Assembly (NCBI GenBank): GCA_947488325.1
Contig: CANKYZ010000001.1
Coordinates: 372,001 to 436,000 of the forward strand
Direction of reading: 5' to 3'
Origin: an uncultured Erythrobacter sp.
Lineage (GTDB): Bacteria; Pseudomonadota; Alphaproteobacteria; Sphingomonadales; Sphingomonadaceae
Length of the DNA: 64,000 nucleotides
Positions 51,529-60,311 of this stretch are shown here, piece by piece. Made by a program: the position numbers and the translations under genes. The notes below the pieces were generated by a model, which saw nothing but the letters and a program-made list of their open reading frames with translations, searched no databases and was not told where the DNA came from. The stretch's first letter is position 1; each line of letters starts with the position of its first letter.

Positions 51529-51819
51529 TTAGCCTTGGGGGTCAAGCTCCCGATAATGAGACTTTGCAAGTGCAGGAGAGGCGCGCCGCGATGGAAGCGA
51601 CAAAACCTCTACCACGCGAACCTCGTTTCCAATCACGAGCGTGAGGACATCACCGATACTGATATTCTCACTGACGCGCTGCACATGTTTTCTATTCCGC
51701 CGCAAAGTGCGTGTCTTAATCATACCGCGTGCGGCGGATCTTGTGCGGGCAAAACGCAAGTAAACAAGCAGCCGATCTAGCCGCATTCCTTCACCAGGTC
51801 CGCTCGCGTCTGCGTTCAT
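51529..51819 (-). CDS. S4-domain RNA-binding protein (HslR-like)
   Basis: A 96-residue protein whose residues 12-60 form an S4 domain (MRLDRLLVYLRFARTRSAA), as in Hsp15, which rescues stalled 50S subunits. Here the loop after the first helices has NRKHVQRVSENISIGDVLTL. The ATG at 51819 overlaps the helicase stop by four bases; a second ATG 11 residues later would match the usual family start. The overlap suggests it is made together with the helicase in RNA metabolism. Confidence 0.82.
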   Translation of the reverse strand: MNADASGPGEGMRLDRLLVYLRFARTRSAARGMIKTRTLRRNRKHVQRVSENISIGDVLTLVIGNEVRVVEVLSLPSRRASPALAKSHYRELDPQG

Positions 51820-54530
51820 CCCCCGAGCAGGTCCGCCAATTTGTCAAATGCGCCGCCGGCACGGGCTGGTCCAATATCCGGCTTTGCATGAGGTTTGCTG
51901 CGATTATCCCCTCGATCGTTTCGGCGATTGTCCCCGCCTATGGGATTTTTACCCTTTGCATGCGCAGGTTTACTGCGGTCCTTATTGTCGCCTCGCTTTT
52001 GACCCTGACCGCGACCCCGTCCACGGCGTTGCTCGCCGCCGTGCTCCCCCGGACGGTGTGGGCGCCATGTCCAATTGTCTGGAGCGGCCGGTCCAGACGC
52101 ACCTTCCGCAAGCTTGCGGGCCCGTTGCAGACGAAAACCAGCGCTGCCGAGTAGCCGCCGCGCATTCTCTTCTTCAAGACCAATCGAAATTGGAAGAGCG
52201 AGCGATAGCCGGAAGCGCGGATTACGCTCTTTGGTAACGGTCTTCGCCGCCATCGCTCGCGAATCGAATGCGGCGCGCAATATCTTTTCGGCCAGATCGA
52301 CACGGATCACCTGTCCGCCAGCAAGTCTATATCCTGCTGGGATCGTCTTTGATTCGGCCAGCACCGGCAGCATCATGTCCTGCAAAGGCCGTTTATCGAG
52401 GCTCAACGCATGCAGCAATCTGCGCGGTGCGGGTTTGAGCAGCGGCCCGGCGTATATATCAAGCGCACCAAAAGTCACGCCCAGCTTGCGTAGGAATGGG
52501 CGCATTTCTTTGGGCAAATGTTCCAGTCCGGCCTTCTCTCGTGTGACCACACCGCGTGCATCAATCAGTGTGAGCAGCAATGCTCGCGCTTGGCTCCCTG
52601 CTTCAGGATCGCGAGCAGCCTCCGCAAGTTTGCGCAGCGGGGCTAGCGGTTCAAGTTGCTTTCCAAGCCATTCGAGCAATCCTGTTTCGAACTTGCTCTT
52701 TGGTGCTTCGGGCAGAGCATTAATCTCGCGCGGGAACTCCAGTCGAGGCGTGGCAAAATCATCGGGCATGATGATGTCAGCAATCTTGTGGTCATGCCAA
52801 AGGATCGCGCCGCGCTCGATGGTTAGCTCATCCAGCCCTTCGGTGATCAACCATTTCGCACGCTCAGCCAAGATGCCGGGCAGCGCCTTTTCTCCGGCGG
52901 CGAGCAGCATCTTGCGATCCTCTTGCGCCGCATTCGGATCGACCACAAAGCGAAAACCGTCGAGTTTGCCGATTGGCTCGCTCTCAACACTCAACGCGCC
53001 ATTAGGTTCGAGTGCCACGGGCAGGGTGCTCCCATCTTGTCCCAGCGATTTCATCAAAATTGTCGTCCTCCGGTTCACGAACCGTTCTGTTAGCCGAGCG
53101 TGCAAAGCATCGGAAAGTTTGGCTTCGACAGCACGCGCACGTGCTGCCATTTCATCGCGCGCTAGAACCCAATCGGGCCTCTGGCAAATATAAGCCCAAG
53201 ATCGGATCGCTGCGATCTTCCCTTGAAGTGTGTCGATGTCGCCCTGCACTTGGTCAAGCTCCGCAATGCGTGCAGCGACGAAATCGGCGCCAAGATAGCC
53301 GCCTTGTAGATCTTGCCACAAGCGCGCAACGAAACGAGCATGGGGATCAACCCCAACCTGGCGAAAATCGGGGAGCGAGCAAGCCTCCCAAAACCGCCGC
53401 ACGTTGCCTGTACCACTTACGCCAACGGCCAAGGGTTCGCTCGCCAACCGTTTCAGCACGGCTAGGTCTATCGCCTCGGGTGCTCCGCGCAACATCTCAC
53501 TATGGGGGCGCGCTTCAAGGTCGCCGATCAGGACATCCACATTGTCAAAGCGTGGCGCTGCCTCGCGCCAGTAGAGATCGGTGAGAGGCGCAAATCTATG
53601 CTCTTCAATCGCGAAAATCTCTTCTTCGGAAAATTCGAGCGGCGCGCCTGATCGGCTGCCGCCTCCTGTCAGTGTGCCAAAACTGCCATCGCGCTGATGC
53701 CGACCGGCGCGTCCAGCGATTTGTGCCATCTCCGCCGACGTAAGTCGCCGTTTGCACCGACCATCGAATTTTGAAAGCCCCGCAAATGCGACGTGGTGCA
53801 GGTCGAGATTGAGTCCCATACCAATCGCATCGGTGGCGACGATGTAATCAACCTCACCGTTCTGAAACAACTCAACCTGTTTGTTGCGCGTTTCTGGTGA
53901 AAGCGCGCCCATCACAACCGCTGCGCCGCCTCTGAATCTGCGCAAAGCTTCCGCCACCGCGTAAACTTGCTCTGTTGAGAAAGCGACGACTGCGCTGCGC
54001 GGCATCAGGCGAGACAATTTGGCGGTGCCTGAATGGGTGAGGGTGGAAAATCGCGGCCTCTCGACCATTTCAACGTCTGGGATCAGTTTCCGCACCACTG
54101 GTTCCAGCGTTGCGGAGCCCAAGATCATCGTTTCTTCCCGGCCGCGCGCATTTAGCAACCGGTCGGTGAAGATGTGCCCACGTTCAGGATCTGCTCCGAT
54201 TTGCGCCTCGTCGATGGCGACGAAAGCCATTGGGCCGTTCGTTCCGCCGCCCCGGCGATCCATAGCTTCCATAGTGCAGCAGAAATAACGGGCCCCCGGC
54301 GGTTCAACCCGTTGTTCGCCTGTGATCAGTGCAACGGCATCATCACCTTTGATTGCACGCACCCGGTCATAGACCTCACGCGCCAAAAGCCGCAGCGGAA
54401 AGCCCATCATGCCGGATGAATGCGCGCACATCCGCTCAATCGCGAGATGCGTCTTCCCTGTATTGGTCGGTCCGAGCACAGCCCGGACGTGCCCTTGATC
54501 ATTAGGTCTTACGAGAGGGTTGAGCGTCAC
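51816..54530 (-). CDS. SUV3-like RNA helicase
   Basis: About 904 residues, related to mitochondrial SUV3. The P-loop GPTNTGKTHLAIERM is near the N-terminus, the DEAQ box in VAIDEAQIG, motif III LGSATLE, and the C-terminal RecA-like domain with IVATDAIGMGLNLDL and QIAGRAGRHQRDGSFG. A large helical region follows, then a basic, low-complexity tail (about the last 90 residues, rich in Gly, Arg, Lys, Asn) likely to bind RNA. Start is uncertain: I use GTG 54530; a TTG at 54566 extends it by 12 residues. Confidence 0.9.
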   Translation of the reverse strand: MTLNPLVRPNDQGHVRAVLGPTNTGKTHLAIERMCAHSSGMMGFPLRLLAREVYDRVRAIKGDDAVALITGEQRVEPPGARYFCCTMEAMDRRGGGTNGPMAFVAIDEAQIGADPERGHIFTDRLLNARGREETMILGSATLEPVVRKLIPDVEMVERPRFSTLTHSGTAKLSRLMPRSAVVAFSTEQVYAVAEALRRFRGGAAVVMGALSPETRNKQVELFQNGEVDYIVATDAIGMGLNLDLHHVAFAGLSKFDGRCKRRLTSAEMAQIAGRAGRHQRDGSFGTLTGGGSRSGAPLEFSEEEIFAIEEHRFAPLTDLYWREAAPRFDNVDVLIGDLEARPHSEMLRGAPEAIDLAVLKRLASEPLAVGVSGTGNVRRFWEACSLPDFRQVGVDPHARFVARLWQDLQGGYLGADFVAARIAELDQVQGDIDTLQGKIAAIRSWAYICQRPDWVLARDEMAARARAVEAKLSDALHARLTERFVNRRTTILMKSLGQDGSTLPVALEPNGALSVESEPIGKLDGFRFVVDPNAAQEDRKMLLAAGEKALPGILAERAKWLITEGLDELTIERGAILWHDHKIADIIMPDDFATPRLEFPREINALPEAPKSKFETGLLEWLGKQLEPLAPLRKLAEAARDPEAGSQARALLLTLIDARGVVTREKAGLEHLPKEMRPFLRKLGVTFGALDIYAGPLLKPAPRRLLHALSLDKRPLQDMMLPVLAESKTIPAGYRLAGGQVIRVDLAEKILRAAFDSRAMAAKTVTKERNPRFRLSLALPISIGLEEENARRLLGSAGFRLQRARKLAEGASGPAAPDNWTWRPHRPGEHGGEQRRGRGRGQGQKRGDNKDRSKPAHAKGKNPIGGDNRRNDRGDNRSKPHAKPDIGPARAGGAFDKLADLLGG

Positions 54531-54750
54531 GGATACGCTTCTGTCAGGCTTAAAGAGCAGGGGCAATCCCGCAATTGGAACAACTTTGGGGGCAAATTGG
54601 CAAAGGTGACGCCGCCCCTACCGCCTACGCAGAACACCTTACCGTATGTGAGACTCGGCTGATCGCTGGTTAAGCGCACATTTACTTTGATTGGCCATGG
54701 TTTGCGGGCAAGGCAAAGCTGCCCACGTATCAGTGTTCGAGAGTTAAACG

Positions 54751-56484
54751 TTGGATCATCCAAATGACCTTCCTGAAGACTACAGCCAGGACCCGGTTTC
54801 CGGGCCGGGTGAAGGTGCGTTAATGGGCGGCCCGGACGACGCTGCTGTCCACGGTGTAGATTCAGAAACAGTGCGCGAATTTGCGCCCTATTTCCACAAT
54901 TCCCGTCAGCCATCTGTTCCCACCAAGGGTGAGAAAGTAAAACGTCAGGTCCTTGCCCGTGTGAGCGGCTGGAGTGCGCGCTATGACGAATGGAAATTGG
55001 GCGTCAACACCTGGTTTGACGGTCTTGATCTTGCACCAGACCTTGCAGAGAATATTGGTAGCCGCCGCTGGTTTCGCGGTCTTGGCACTATGGTCTTGCT
55101 TGGCGCCGTTGCGCTTGCATTCTGGCCAAACCTCACTCCGTTAGAGGCGCGCGTCGCCATGCCCGAGGGGGAGGATATTCGCGATGAGTTTCGTAGCCAG
55201 ATGATTATGCCGCTGGCACTGGGTGCAGATAGCGGGCGTCGTATGGGACCGACTCCCGACGTCATTCCGCTTGAAAATGCGCCCGAACGCCCTCGGATTG
55301 AGCTGGTGGCGACGCTTGCAGCAGGAGACAGCTTTGCCAGCATGCTTCGCCGTGCTGGAGTGTCTGCAGTCGATATTGGCCGGGTCAGCGCGCTGGTTGG
55401 CGGTGCAATGCCGCTATCGGAAATTGAGCCGGGCACCAAGATTGATATTGTCTTGGGTCGCCGGGCAGAGCCCGGCGCGGCGCGCCCGCTTGACGCGCTA
55501 AAATTCCGCGCCAGATTCGACCTCGAATTGGAGGTTGCTCGTCCCGTCATCCTAGCAGAGGTCGAGAGTGACCGGCTCGGCGAATTGTCGCTCGCCCGCA
55601 ATGTAATCCGAGTTGACGATACCCCTTTGCGGGTTCGGGGTCAGGTCGGATCAAGCCTTTACAGATCGATGCGCGCAGCTGGCGTTCCTGCCAGCGCGGT
55701 GCAGGATTACCTGCGTGTGGTTGACGATCATATCGATATGGACCGCACGGTGCGTGCCACTGATGATTTCGACATCATCATTGCCTATCGCCGCGCAGCC
55801 ACAGGTGAACGCCAGGCAGGGCAATTGCTTTATGCTGGAATTGAGCGGTCTGGTGAAGCCAAGACACAATTGATGCGGTGGGGTTCTGAAGGGCGATTCT
55901 TCGAAGCATCAGGTGTTGGAGAACAGCGTCGCGGCTTGGTCGCGCCGGTACCTGGGCCAATTTCCTCACGCTTTGGAATGCGCCGCCACCCAATCCTTGG
56001 CTATCGCCGGATGCACTCGGGCATGGATTTCCGCGCTAGTCATGGCACCCCGATTGTTGCTGTGACCGATGGCCGCGTGACCTCTTCGGGGCGTGCTGGC
56101 GGTTGCGGAAATGCGGTTCGGCTTGATCACGGCGGCGGACTCGCCACGCGGTACTGCCATATGAGCCGTATGTCGGTCCGACGCGGTCAGCAGGTCCGGC
56201 GCGGGCAAGTAATCGGCTATGTTGGCTCAACCGGTCTCTCAACTGGACCGCATCTCCACTATGAAATGTACCGCGGTGGTCGTGCAATCAATCCAGCCAG
56301 CGTCGATTTTGTCACGCGCTCTGTCCTTTCTGGAACAGAGTTGATCGATTTCCGCCGCCGACTGATCGAATTGCGCGATATTGAACCGGGTTCTGCATTG
56401 GCTGACCTCGCACCACTGGTAAACGAAGTCGAAGAGCCACTGCGTGAGATTGAGAAGATCGATTTAGTCGAATCTATCGACTGA
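54751..56484 (+). CDS. Membrane-anchored M23 (LytM) peptidoglycan endopeptidase
   Basis: A 577-residue protein with one membrane segment near residues 110-130 (LGTMVLLGAVALAFWPNLT) and a periplasmic part. The N-terminal 110 residues are cytoplasmic and charged. A LysM-like or OapA-like segment around residues 185-270 precedes the LytM domain at about 410-510. Its zinc ligands are in HSGMDFRASHG and HLHYEMY, and the catalytic region is GGGLATRYCHMS. It probably cleaves peptide cross-links, or activates an amidase. No ATG lies at the N-terminus: TTG 54751 or ATG 54823 could be the start. Confidence 0.88.
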   Translation: MDHPNDLPEDYSQDPVSGPGEGALMGGPDDAAVHGVDSETVREFAPYFHNSRQPSVPTKGEKVKRQVLARVSGWSARYDEWKLGVNTWFDGLDLAPDLAENIGSRRWFRGLGTMVLLGAVALAFWPNLTPLEARVAMPEGEDIRDEFRSQMIMPLALGADSGRRMGPTPDVIPLENAPERPRIELVATLAAGDSFASMLRRAGVSAVDIGRVSALVGGAMPLSEIEPGTKIDIVLGRRAEPGAARPLDALKFRARFDLELEVARPVILAEVESDRLGELSLARNVIRVDDTPLRVRGQVGSSLYRSMRAAGVPASAVQDYLRVVDDHIDMDRTVRATDDFDIIIAYRRAATGERQAGQLLYAGIERSGEAKTQLMRWGSEGRFFEASGVGEQRRGLVAPVPGPISSRFGMRRHPILGYRRMHSGMDFRASHGTPIVAVTDGRVTSSGRAGGCGNAVRLDHGGGLATRYCHMSRMSVRRGQQVRRGQVIGYVGSTGLSTGPHLHYEMYRGGRAINPASVDFVTRSVLSGTELIDFRRRLIELRDIEPGSALADLAPLVNEVEEPLREIEKIDLVESID

Positions 56485-56487
56485 TAC

Positions 56488-56510
56488 GTGGCCGTCAGGC
56501 CACCCGTTTT
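56488..56510 (+). terminator. Intrinsic terminator after the M23 peptidase gene
   Basis: A perfect 6-base stem, GTGGCC-GTCA-GGCCAC, begins four bases after the stop codon and is followed by CCGTTTTGCTTT. Confidence 0.7.
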
Positions 56511-56570
56511 GCTTTAGCTATTCACTGGCGTTGTTGATCGAGGGCGCAATTTCCTCCAACACTCCCTCTT

Positions 56571-57566
56571 ATGACTGGAAGCTATCCCAACACGCGGCTG
56601 CGCCGCACCCGTGCAAGTGGTTGGAGCCGCACGCTTCACCGTGAAAACCTGATGACGCCTGCTGATCTGATCTGGCCTTTGTTTGTGACAGAGGGCACCG
56701 GCGTCGAAGAACCGATTGCAACATTGCCAGGTGTTTCGCGCTGGTCGGTCGATGGCGTCGTAAAGCGAGCGAAAGAGGCGGCTGATCTGGGCGTTCCCGT
56801 CGTCGCTTTGTTCCCTAATACTCCGGCGGACAAGCGCAGCGATGACGGGGCTGAGGCGCATAATCCCGAGAATCTGATGTGCCGCACTATTCGCGCGATC
56901 AAAGACGCATGCGGCGACGACATTGGTGTGCTCACAGACGTCGCGCTCGACCCCTATACCAGCCACGGTCAGGACGGGCTGATTGATGCATCAGGCTATG
57001 TTACCAATGATGACACGGTCGCCGTTCTGGTTGATCAAGCCATCAATCAGGCAGCAGCCGGGGCCGACATTATCGCGCCGTCGGATATGATGGATGGTCG
57101 CATCCGCGCGATCCGCATGGCGCTTGAAATGGGCGCGCATCATAATGTCCAGATTATGAGTTACGCTGCCAAATATGCCAGTGCATTTTACGGCCCGTTC
57201 CGCGATGCCGTAGGTTCAGGTGGTCTGCTTAAGGGCGACAAGAAAAGCTATCAGATGGACCCAGCTAATTCTGACGAGGCTCTGCGAGAAGTTGAATTCG
57301 ACCTGGCCGAAGGTGCGGACAGCGTCATGGTGAAGCCGGGTCTAGCCTATCTCGATATTGCGCGCCGTGTGAAGGACGCCTTTGGCGTTCCAACATTCGC
57401 GTACCAAGTGAGTGGCGAATACGCGATGATCGAGGCAGCCGCCGCTGCTGGAGCAGGGGACCGCGATGCTCTGGTGATCGAAACGCTGCTCGCGTTCAAA
57501 CGCGCGGGTTGTTCTGGGGTTCTGACTTATCATGCGCCTGTCGCTGCCAAGCTGCTCAATGGCTGA
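56571..57566 (+). CDS. hemB: Delta-aminolevulinate dehydratase (porphobilinogen synthase)
   Basis: Condenses two aminolevulinates to porphobilinogen in heme synthesis. The Schiff-base lysines are in YAAKYASAFYGPFRD and VMVKPGLAYLD. The metal loop reads LDPYTSHGQDG, with Asp where zinc enzymes have cysteines, so this is the magnesium- or potassium-dependent type seen in other alphaproteobacteria. Length 331 is normal. It opens a four-gene operon, overlapping the next gene by eight bases. Confidence 0.96.
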   Translation: MTGSYPNTRLRRTRASGWSRTLHRENLMTPADLIWPLFVTEGTGVEEPIATLPGVSRWSVDGVVKRAKEAADLGVPVVALFPNTPADKRSDDGAEAHNPENLMCRTIRAIKDACGDDIGVLTDVALDPYTSHGQDGLIDASGYVTNDDTVAVLVDQAINQAAAGADIIAPSDMMDGRIRAIRMALEMGAHHNVQIMSYAAKYASAFYGPFRDAVGSGGLLKGDKKSYQMDPANSDEALREVEFDLAEGADSVMVKPGLAYLDIARRVKDAFGVPTFAYQVSGEYAMIEAAAAAGAGDRDALVIETLLAFKRAGCSGVLTYHAPVAAKLLNG

Positions 57567-58131
57567 CTTCCGCCACGAGACAGAAAGACTGATCCTGCGC
57601 GATTGGCGTGAGGACGACTGGCCCGAGTTCTGGAAGCACTTGAACACGCCCGCTGTCACGCGCCATCTTGGGGGATTGTCCGATTCTCAAGATCGCCGCC
57701 GTGCGCAAGAGCGCTTGATCGGGTACCGGCGTGACCATGGCCATACATTCTGGGCTGTCCAACGGCATATCGATGGAAGGCATCTTTCGGGCGAGATACT
57801 CGGCTTTTGTGGATTGAAGCGATGCAATGAGCCCAAGGGTCCGATCGGCGATATGGAGGCAGGATGGCGTCTGCGCGAAGATGCATGGGGCCATGGCTAT
57901 GCGAAAGAAGCTGCACAGGCTTCGCTGTCCTTGGCTTTCACCCATTTCGAAGCATCGCATGTTATCGCTCTTACAGTTGAGGAGAATACGCCCAGCTGGG
58001 GTCTGATGAAAAGGCTCGGCATGAAGCGCCGTAGCGACATGGATTTTCCTGATACGGTTTCATGGGCGATGGGTGAGAACATAATTGTCTACCGCATCGA
58101 CCGCGCTGAATGGGAAACGTTACATGGTTGA
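57559..58131 (+). CDS. GNAT acetyltransferase (RimJ/RimL-like), copy 1
   Basis: A 190-residue N-acetyltransferase of the Acetyltransf_3 group. ETERLILRDWREDDWPEFW begins the fold, and the acetyl-CoA-binding loop lies in WGHGYAKEAAQASL; NTPSWGLMKRLGM completes it. Targets in this group range from ribosomal protein N-termini to small amines. The ATG at 57559 lies inside the hemB stop region (eight-base overlap). It is paralogous to the next gene. Confidence 0.87.
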   Translation: MADFRHETERLILRDWREDDWPEFWKHLNTPAVTRHLGGLSDSQDRRRAQERLIGYRRDHGHTFWAVQRHIDGRHLSGEILGFCGLKRCNEPKGPIGDMEAGWRLREDAWGHGYAKEAAQASLSLAFTHFEASHVIALTVEENTPSWGLMKRLGMKRRSDMDFPDTVSWAMGENIIVYRIDRAEWETLHG

Positions 58132-58681
58132 TCTGGTTCTTGAAACCGAGCGATTGGTTTTGCGGACCATTTCAGACGATGATGTCGCGGATCACGACCG
58201 ACTGCTTAACACGCCAGCGGTTATGGCGCGGCTTGGCGGATTGATGGAATTGCACGAAATCGAAGCTCGGCATGCAAAGGGGATGGCGATGTATGCGCGG
58301 TTTGGCTTCAGCTTTCTTTTCATGATCGAAAAAGCGACCGGCGAGATAGTCGGTTATGGCGGGATCAAGCTGGTCGATAATTCCAGCGCACCCAATATTG
58401 GCGATTATGAAGTGGGGTGGATCGTGCGCGAGGACCGCTGGCGGCGCGGTTACGCCTATGAATCAGTAAAGGCAATTCTTGACTGGGCCTTTGGCAGGAT
58501 CGGCGCGCCGTACGTGGTGGCTTTGACGAGTGAGGCCAATGTCGGAAGCTGGAAGCTGATGGAAAAACTCGGCATGGAACGCCGCGAAGATCTCGATTTC
58601 ACAGACCCCGGATTTCCCGCATCAGAGAATCCGACAATCCAATACTCGCTCACGAAAGAGCAATGGGAGACTCGCACATGA
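58124..58681 (+). CDS. GNAT acetyltransferase (RimJ/RimL-like), copy 2
   Basis: A 185-residue paralogue of the preceding gene with the same plan: ETERLVLRTISDDDVADHD at the start, acetyl-CoA loop RWRRGYAYESVKAILDW, and NVGSWKLMEKLGM near the end. Start ATG 58124 overlaps the upstream stop by eight bases. Tandem duplication followed by divergence is the simplest origin. Substrate unknown. Confidence 0.87.
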   Translation: MVDLVLETERLVLRTISDDDVADHDRLLNTPAVMARLGGLMELHEIEARHAKGMAMYARFGFSFLFMIEKATGEIVGYGGIKLVDNSSAPNIGDYEVGWIVREDRWRRGYAYESVKAILDWAFGRIGAPYVVALTSEANVGSWKLMEKLGMERREDLDFTDPGFPASENPTIQYSLTKEQWETRT

Positions 58682-59244
58682 CCCAGCATCCGGGCGCCAA
58701 TATCATCTCGATCCACGGCAAAACGCCCAAGATCCATGAAACCGCCTTTATCGCACCGGGCGCAACCATCATCGGTGATGTCGAGATCGGTGCGGGCAGT
58801 TCAATCTGGTACAATTGCGTGGTGCGCGCCGACGTCTTTACCATTCGCATTGGTGAACGGACCAATGTGCAGGATGGCAGCGTGCTTCATTGCGACCCGC
58901 CGCGGCCCGGCGATGAAGGTGGCTGCCCGCTGGTGATCGGTGACGATGTTCTGATCGGCCATATGGCGATGGTTCACGGTTGCACGATCGAAACGCGCGG
59001 TTTTGTAGGGCTGGGTGCGATTGTGATGAATAAAGCAGTGATTGGGTCAGACGCGATGCTGGCCGCCGGGGCGATGTTAACCGAACGTAAGATTATGGAG
59101 CCGCGCGAATTGTGGGCAGGGCGTCCAGCCAAAAAGCTGAAAGACCTGTCTGACGCGGCCATTGCGGGTATGCGCATCGGCACCGCCCATTATGCCGAAA
59201 ACGCGAAACACCATAAGGCGGCTGTGGGCGAAGGGCTGGGCTAA
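58678..59244 (+). CDS. Gamma-carbonic anhydrase-like hexapeptide protein
   Basis: A 188-residue left-handed beta-helix protein. Hexapeptide repeats begin at ETAFIAPGATIIGDVEIGAG. The three zinc-binding histidines are in LHCDPP, IGHMAMVHGCTIE (two), as in gamma-class carbonic anhydrases and YrdA. The Glu residues essential in Cam are not obvious, so catalysis is uncertain. Start ATG overlaps the upstream stop by four bases. Last gene of the hemB operon. Confidence 0.88.
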   Translation: MTQHPGANIISIHGKTPKIHETAFIAPGATIIGDVEIGAGSSIWYNCVVRADVFTIRIGERTNVQDGSVLHCDPPRPGDEGGCPLVIGDDVLIGHMAMVHGCTIETRGFVGLGAIVMNKAVIGSDAMLAAGAMLTERKIMEPRELWAGRPAKKLKDLSDAAIAGMRIGTAHYAENAKHHKAAVGEGLG

Positions 59245-59248
59245 ACCC

Positions 59249-59761
59249 CTAGCTGGGGCCCTTTGTCATGTAACGCATCATGTGCGGCATGAAGTCGATT
59301 TTCCCTATATCCAGACCCTCCATCCGCAAAATGGCGTAGGCGGTGGTGAGGTGGAAATAGAAATTGGTGAGCGACCAGTCGCGGACATATTCTTCTGCGG
59401 TCAGGGTGAATTGCATCCCATTAGGTAAGTCCAGCACCACCAAGCTGTCGGCGGTAACCAGCTCATCTGAACTCACGTTGTCGAGCAGGTTTGCGGTTTC
59501 GACCAAAGCCTCTTTGGCAGCGGCGATGGTGGTCTCATTGTCATCGCGTGAGGTGAAACTGCGCTGGGTGAGCCGAGGCAGGGCTTCGCCGGGAAGGTTG
59601 GTGACAAAGCGGATTTGAGTGGCCAGCGGGTGCATGTCGTCGACCAATTTGGCTTCGAGCAGCGCATCACCCTTTGCGTGAGCCTCAGCTTTGGCGAGCA
59701 GGCCAATCATTGTATCGATACGTGAACGGTAGAGGACGATTGATTGGTCATAGAGTGTCAT
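59249..59761 (-). CDS. DUF1993 family protein
   Basis: A 170-residue, probably DinB-like helical protein of unknown function with LYDQSIVLYRSRIDTMIGLL at the N-terminus, VDDMHPLATQIRFV, and SLTNFYFHLTTAYAIL near the C-terminus. The ATG at 59761 has a GGGAG ribosome binding site seven bases upstream. It converges on the gamma-carbonic anhydrase gene with a four-base gap. Confidence 0.82.
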   Translation of the reverse strand: MTLYDQSIVLYRSRIDTMIGLLAKAEAHAKGDALLEAKLVDDMHPLATQIRFVTNLPGEALPRLTQRSFTSRDDNETTIAAAKEALVETANLLDNVSSDELVTADSLVVLDLPNGMQFTLTAEEYVRDWSLTNFYFHLTTAYAILRMEGLDIGKIDFMPHMMRYMTKGPS

Positions 59762-59898
59762 GGAATTCTCCCTTCCACCCGAATAGCATTCAAGTTGCGA
59801 TTTGGAACCCAACCTGTGTATGGACACGCAACCGCTTCATCGCATAGACATATCCCCGCGCTAAAGCGGGCCAGAACACAAAAAGGGAATCGTCCGTT

Positions 59899-60207
59899 AT
59901 GAAATTTGCCAGCCTTGCCGCACTTTTGATCGTCGCTGGTGCTGCCAGCCCTGTTTTGGCCGATGGCCATACTGTAGCGAGCGCAGAAGTCGCAGCAGCC
60001 TTGACGATTAACACTCCGATCGAAACACTGATGGCTGATGACAGAGCCAAAGCTGTGGTAATCTCACACTTGCCAGGCCTCAACGAACATCCAGCTTATA
60101 GTCAGTTCAAAACTATGAGCTTGCTCGAGTTGAAGCCATGGTCGCAAGGTCTGATCACCGACGAAGTGCTCGAGAAAATTGAAACCGATCTCGCCGCGAT
60201 TGGTTGA
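59899..60207 (+). CDS. Small secreted protein, hypothetical
   Basis: A 102-residue exported protein with a signal peptide ending at SPVLA-DGH (residue 21). The mature part, about 80 residues, is predicted helical with LPGLNEHPAYSQFKTMSLLEL and no cysteines. I recognise no family. It stands alone with its own terminator 40 bases downstream. Confidence 0.7.
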   Translation: MKFASLAALLIVAGAASPVLADGHTVASAEVAAALTINTPIETLMADDRAKAVVISHLPGLNEHPAYSQFKTMSLLELKPWSQGLITDEVLEKIETDLAAIG

Positions 60208-60246
60208 TTGAGGCTCTTATCTGGGTGCGACTCGGGTGAAGTTACA

Positions 60247-60284
60247 AAAACGGCGCGAATGGGATACCCCGCTCGCGCCGTTTT
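60247..60284 (+). terminator. Intrinsic terminator after the small secreted protein gene
   Basis: AAACGGCGCGA (60248-60258) pairs with TCGCGCCGTTT (60273-60283) around a 14-base loop. T residues follow, and A residues precede, so it could also serve clpA from the other side. Confidence 0.88.
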
Positions 60285-60311
60285 CTATGTCTTAATCACT
60301 TTTGCGGCGGA

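Noticed and set aside
52075-53193. 372-codon open frame antisense to the SUV3-like helicase
   Set aside because: Low-complexity Ser/Arg/Ala translation without any family feature, fully inside a well-supported gene.
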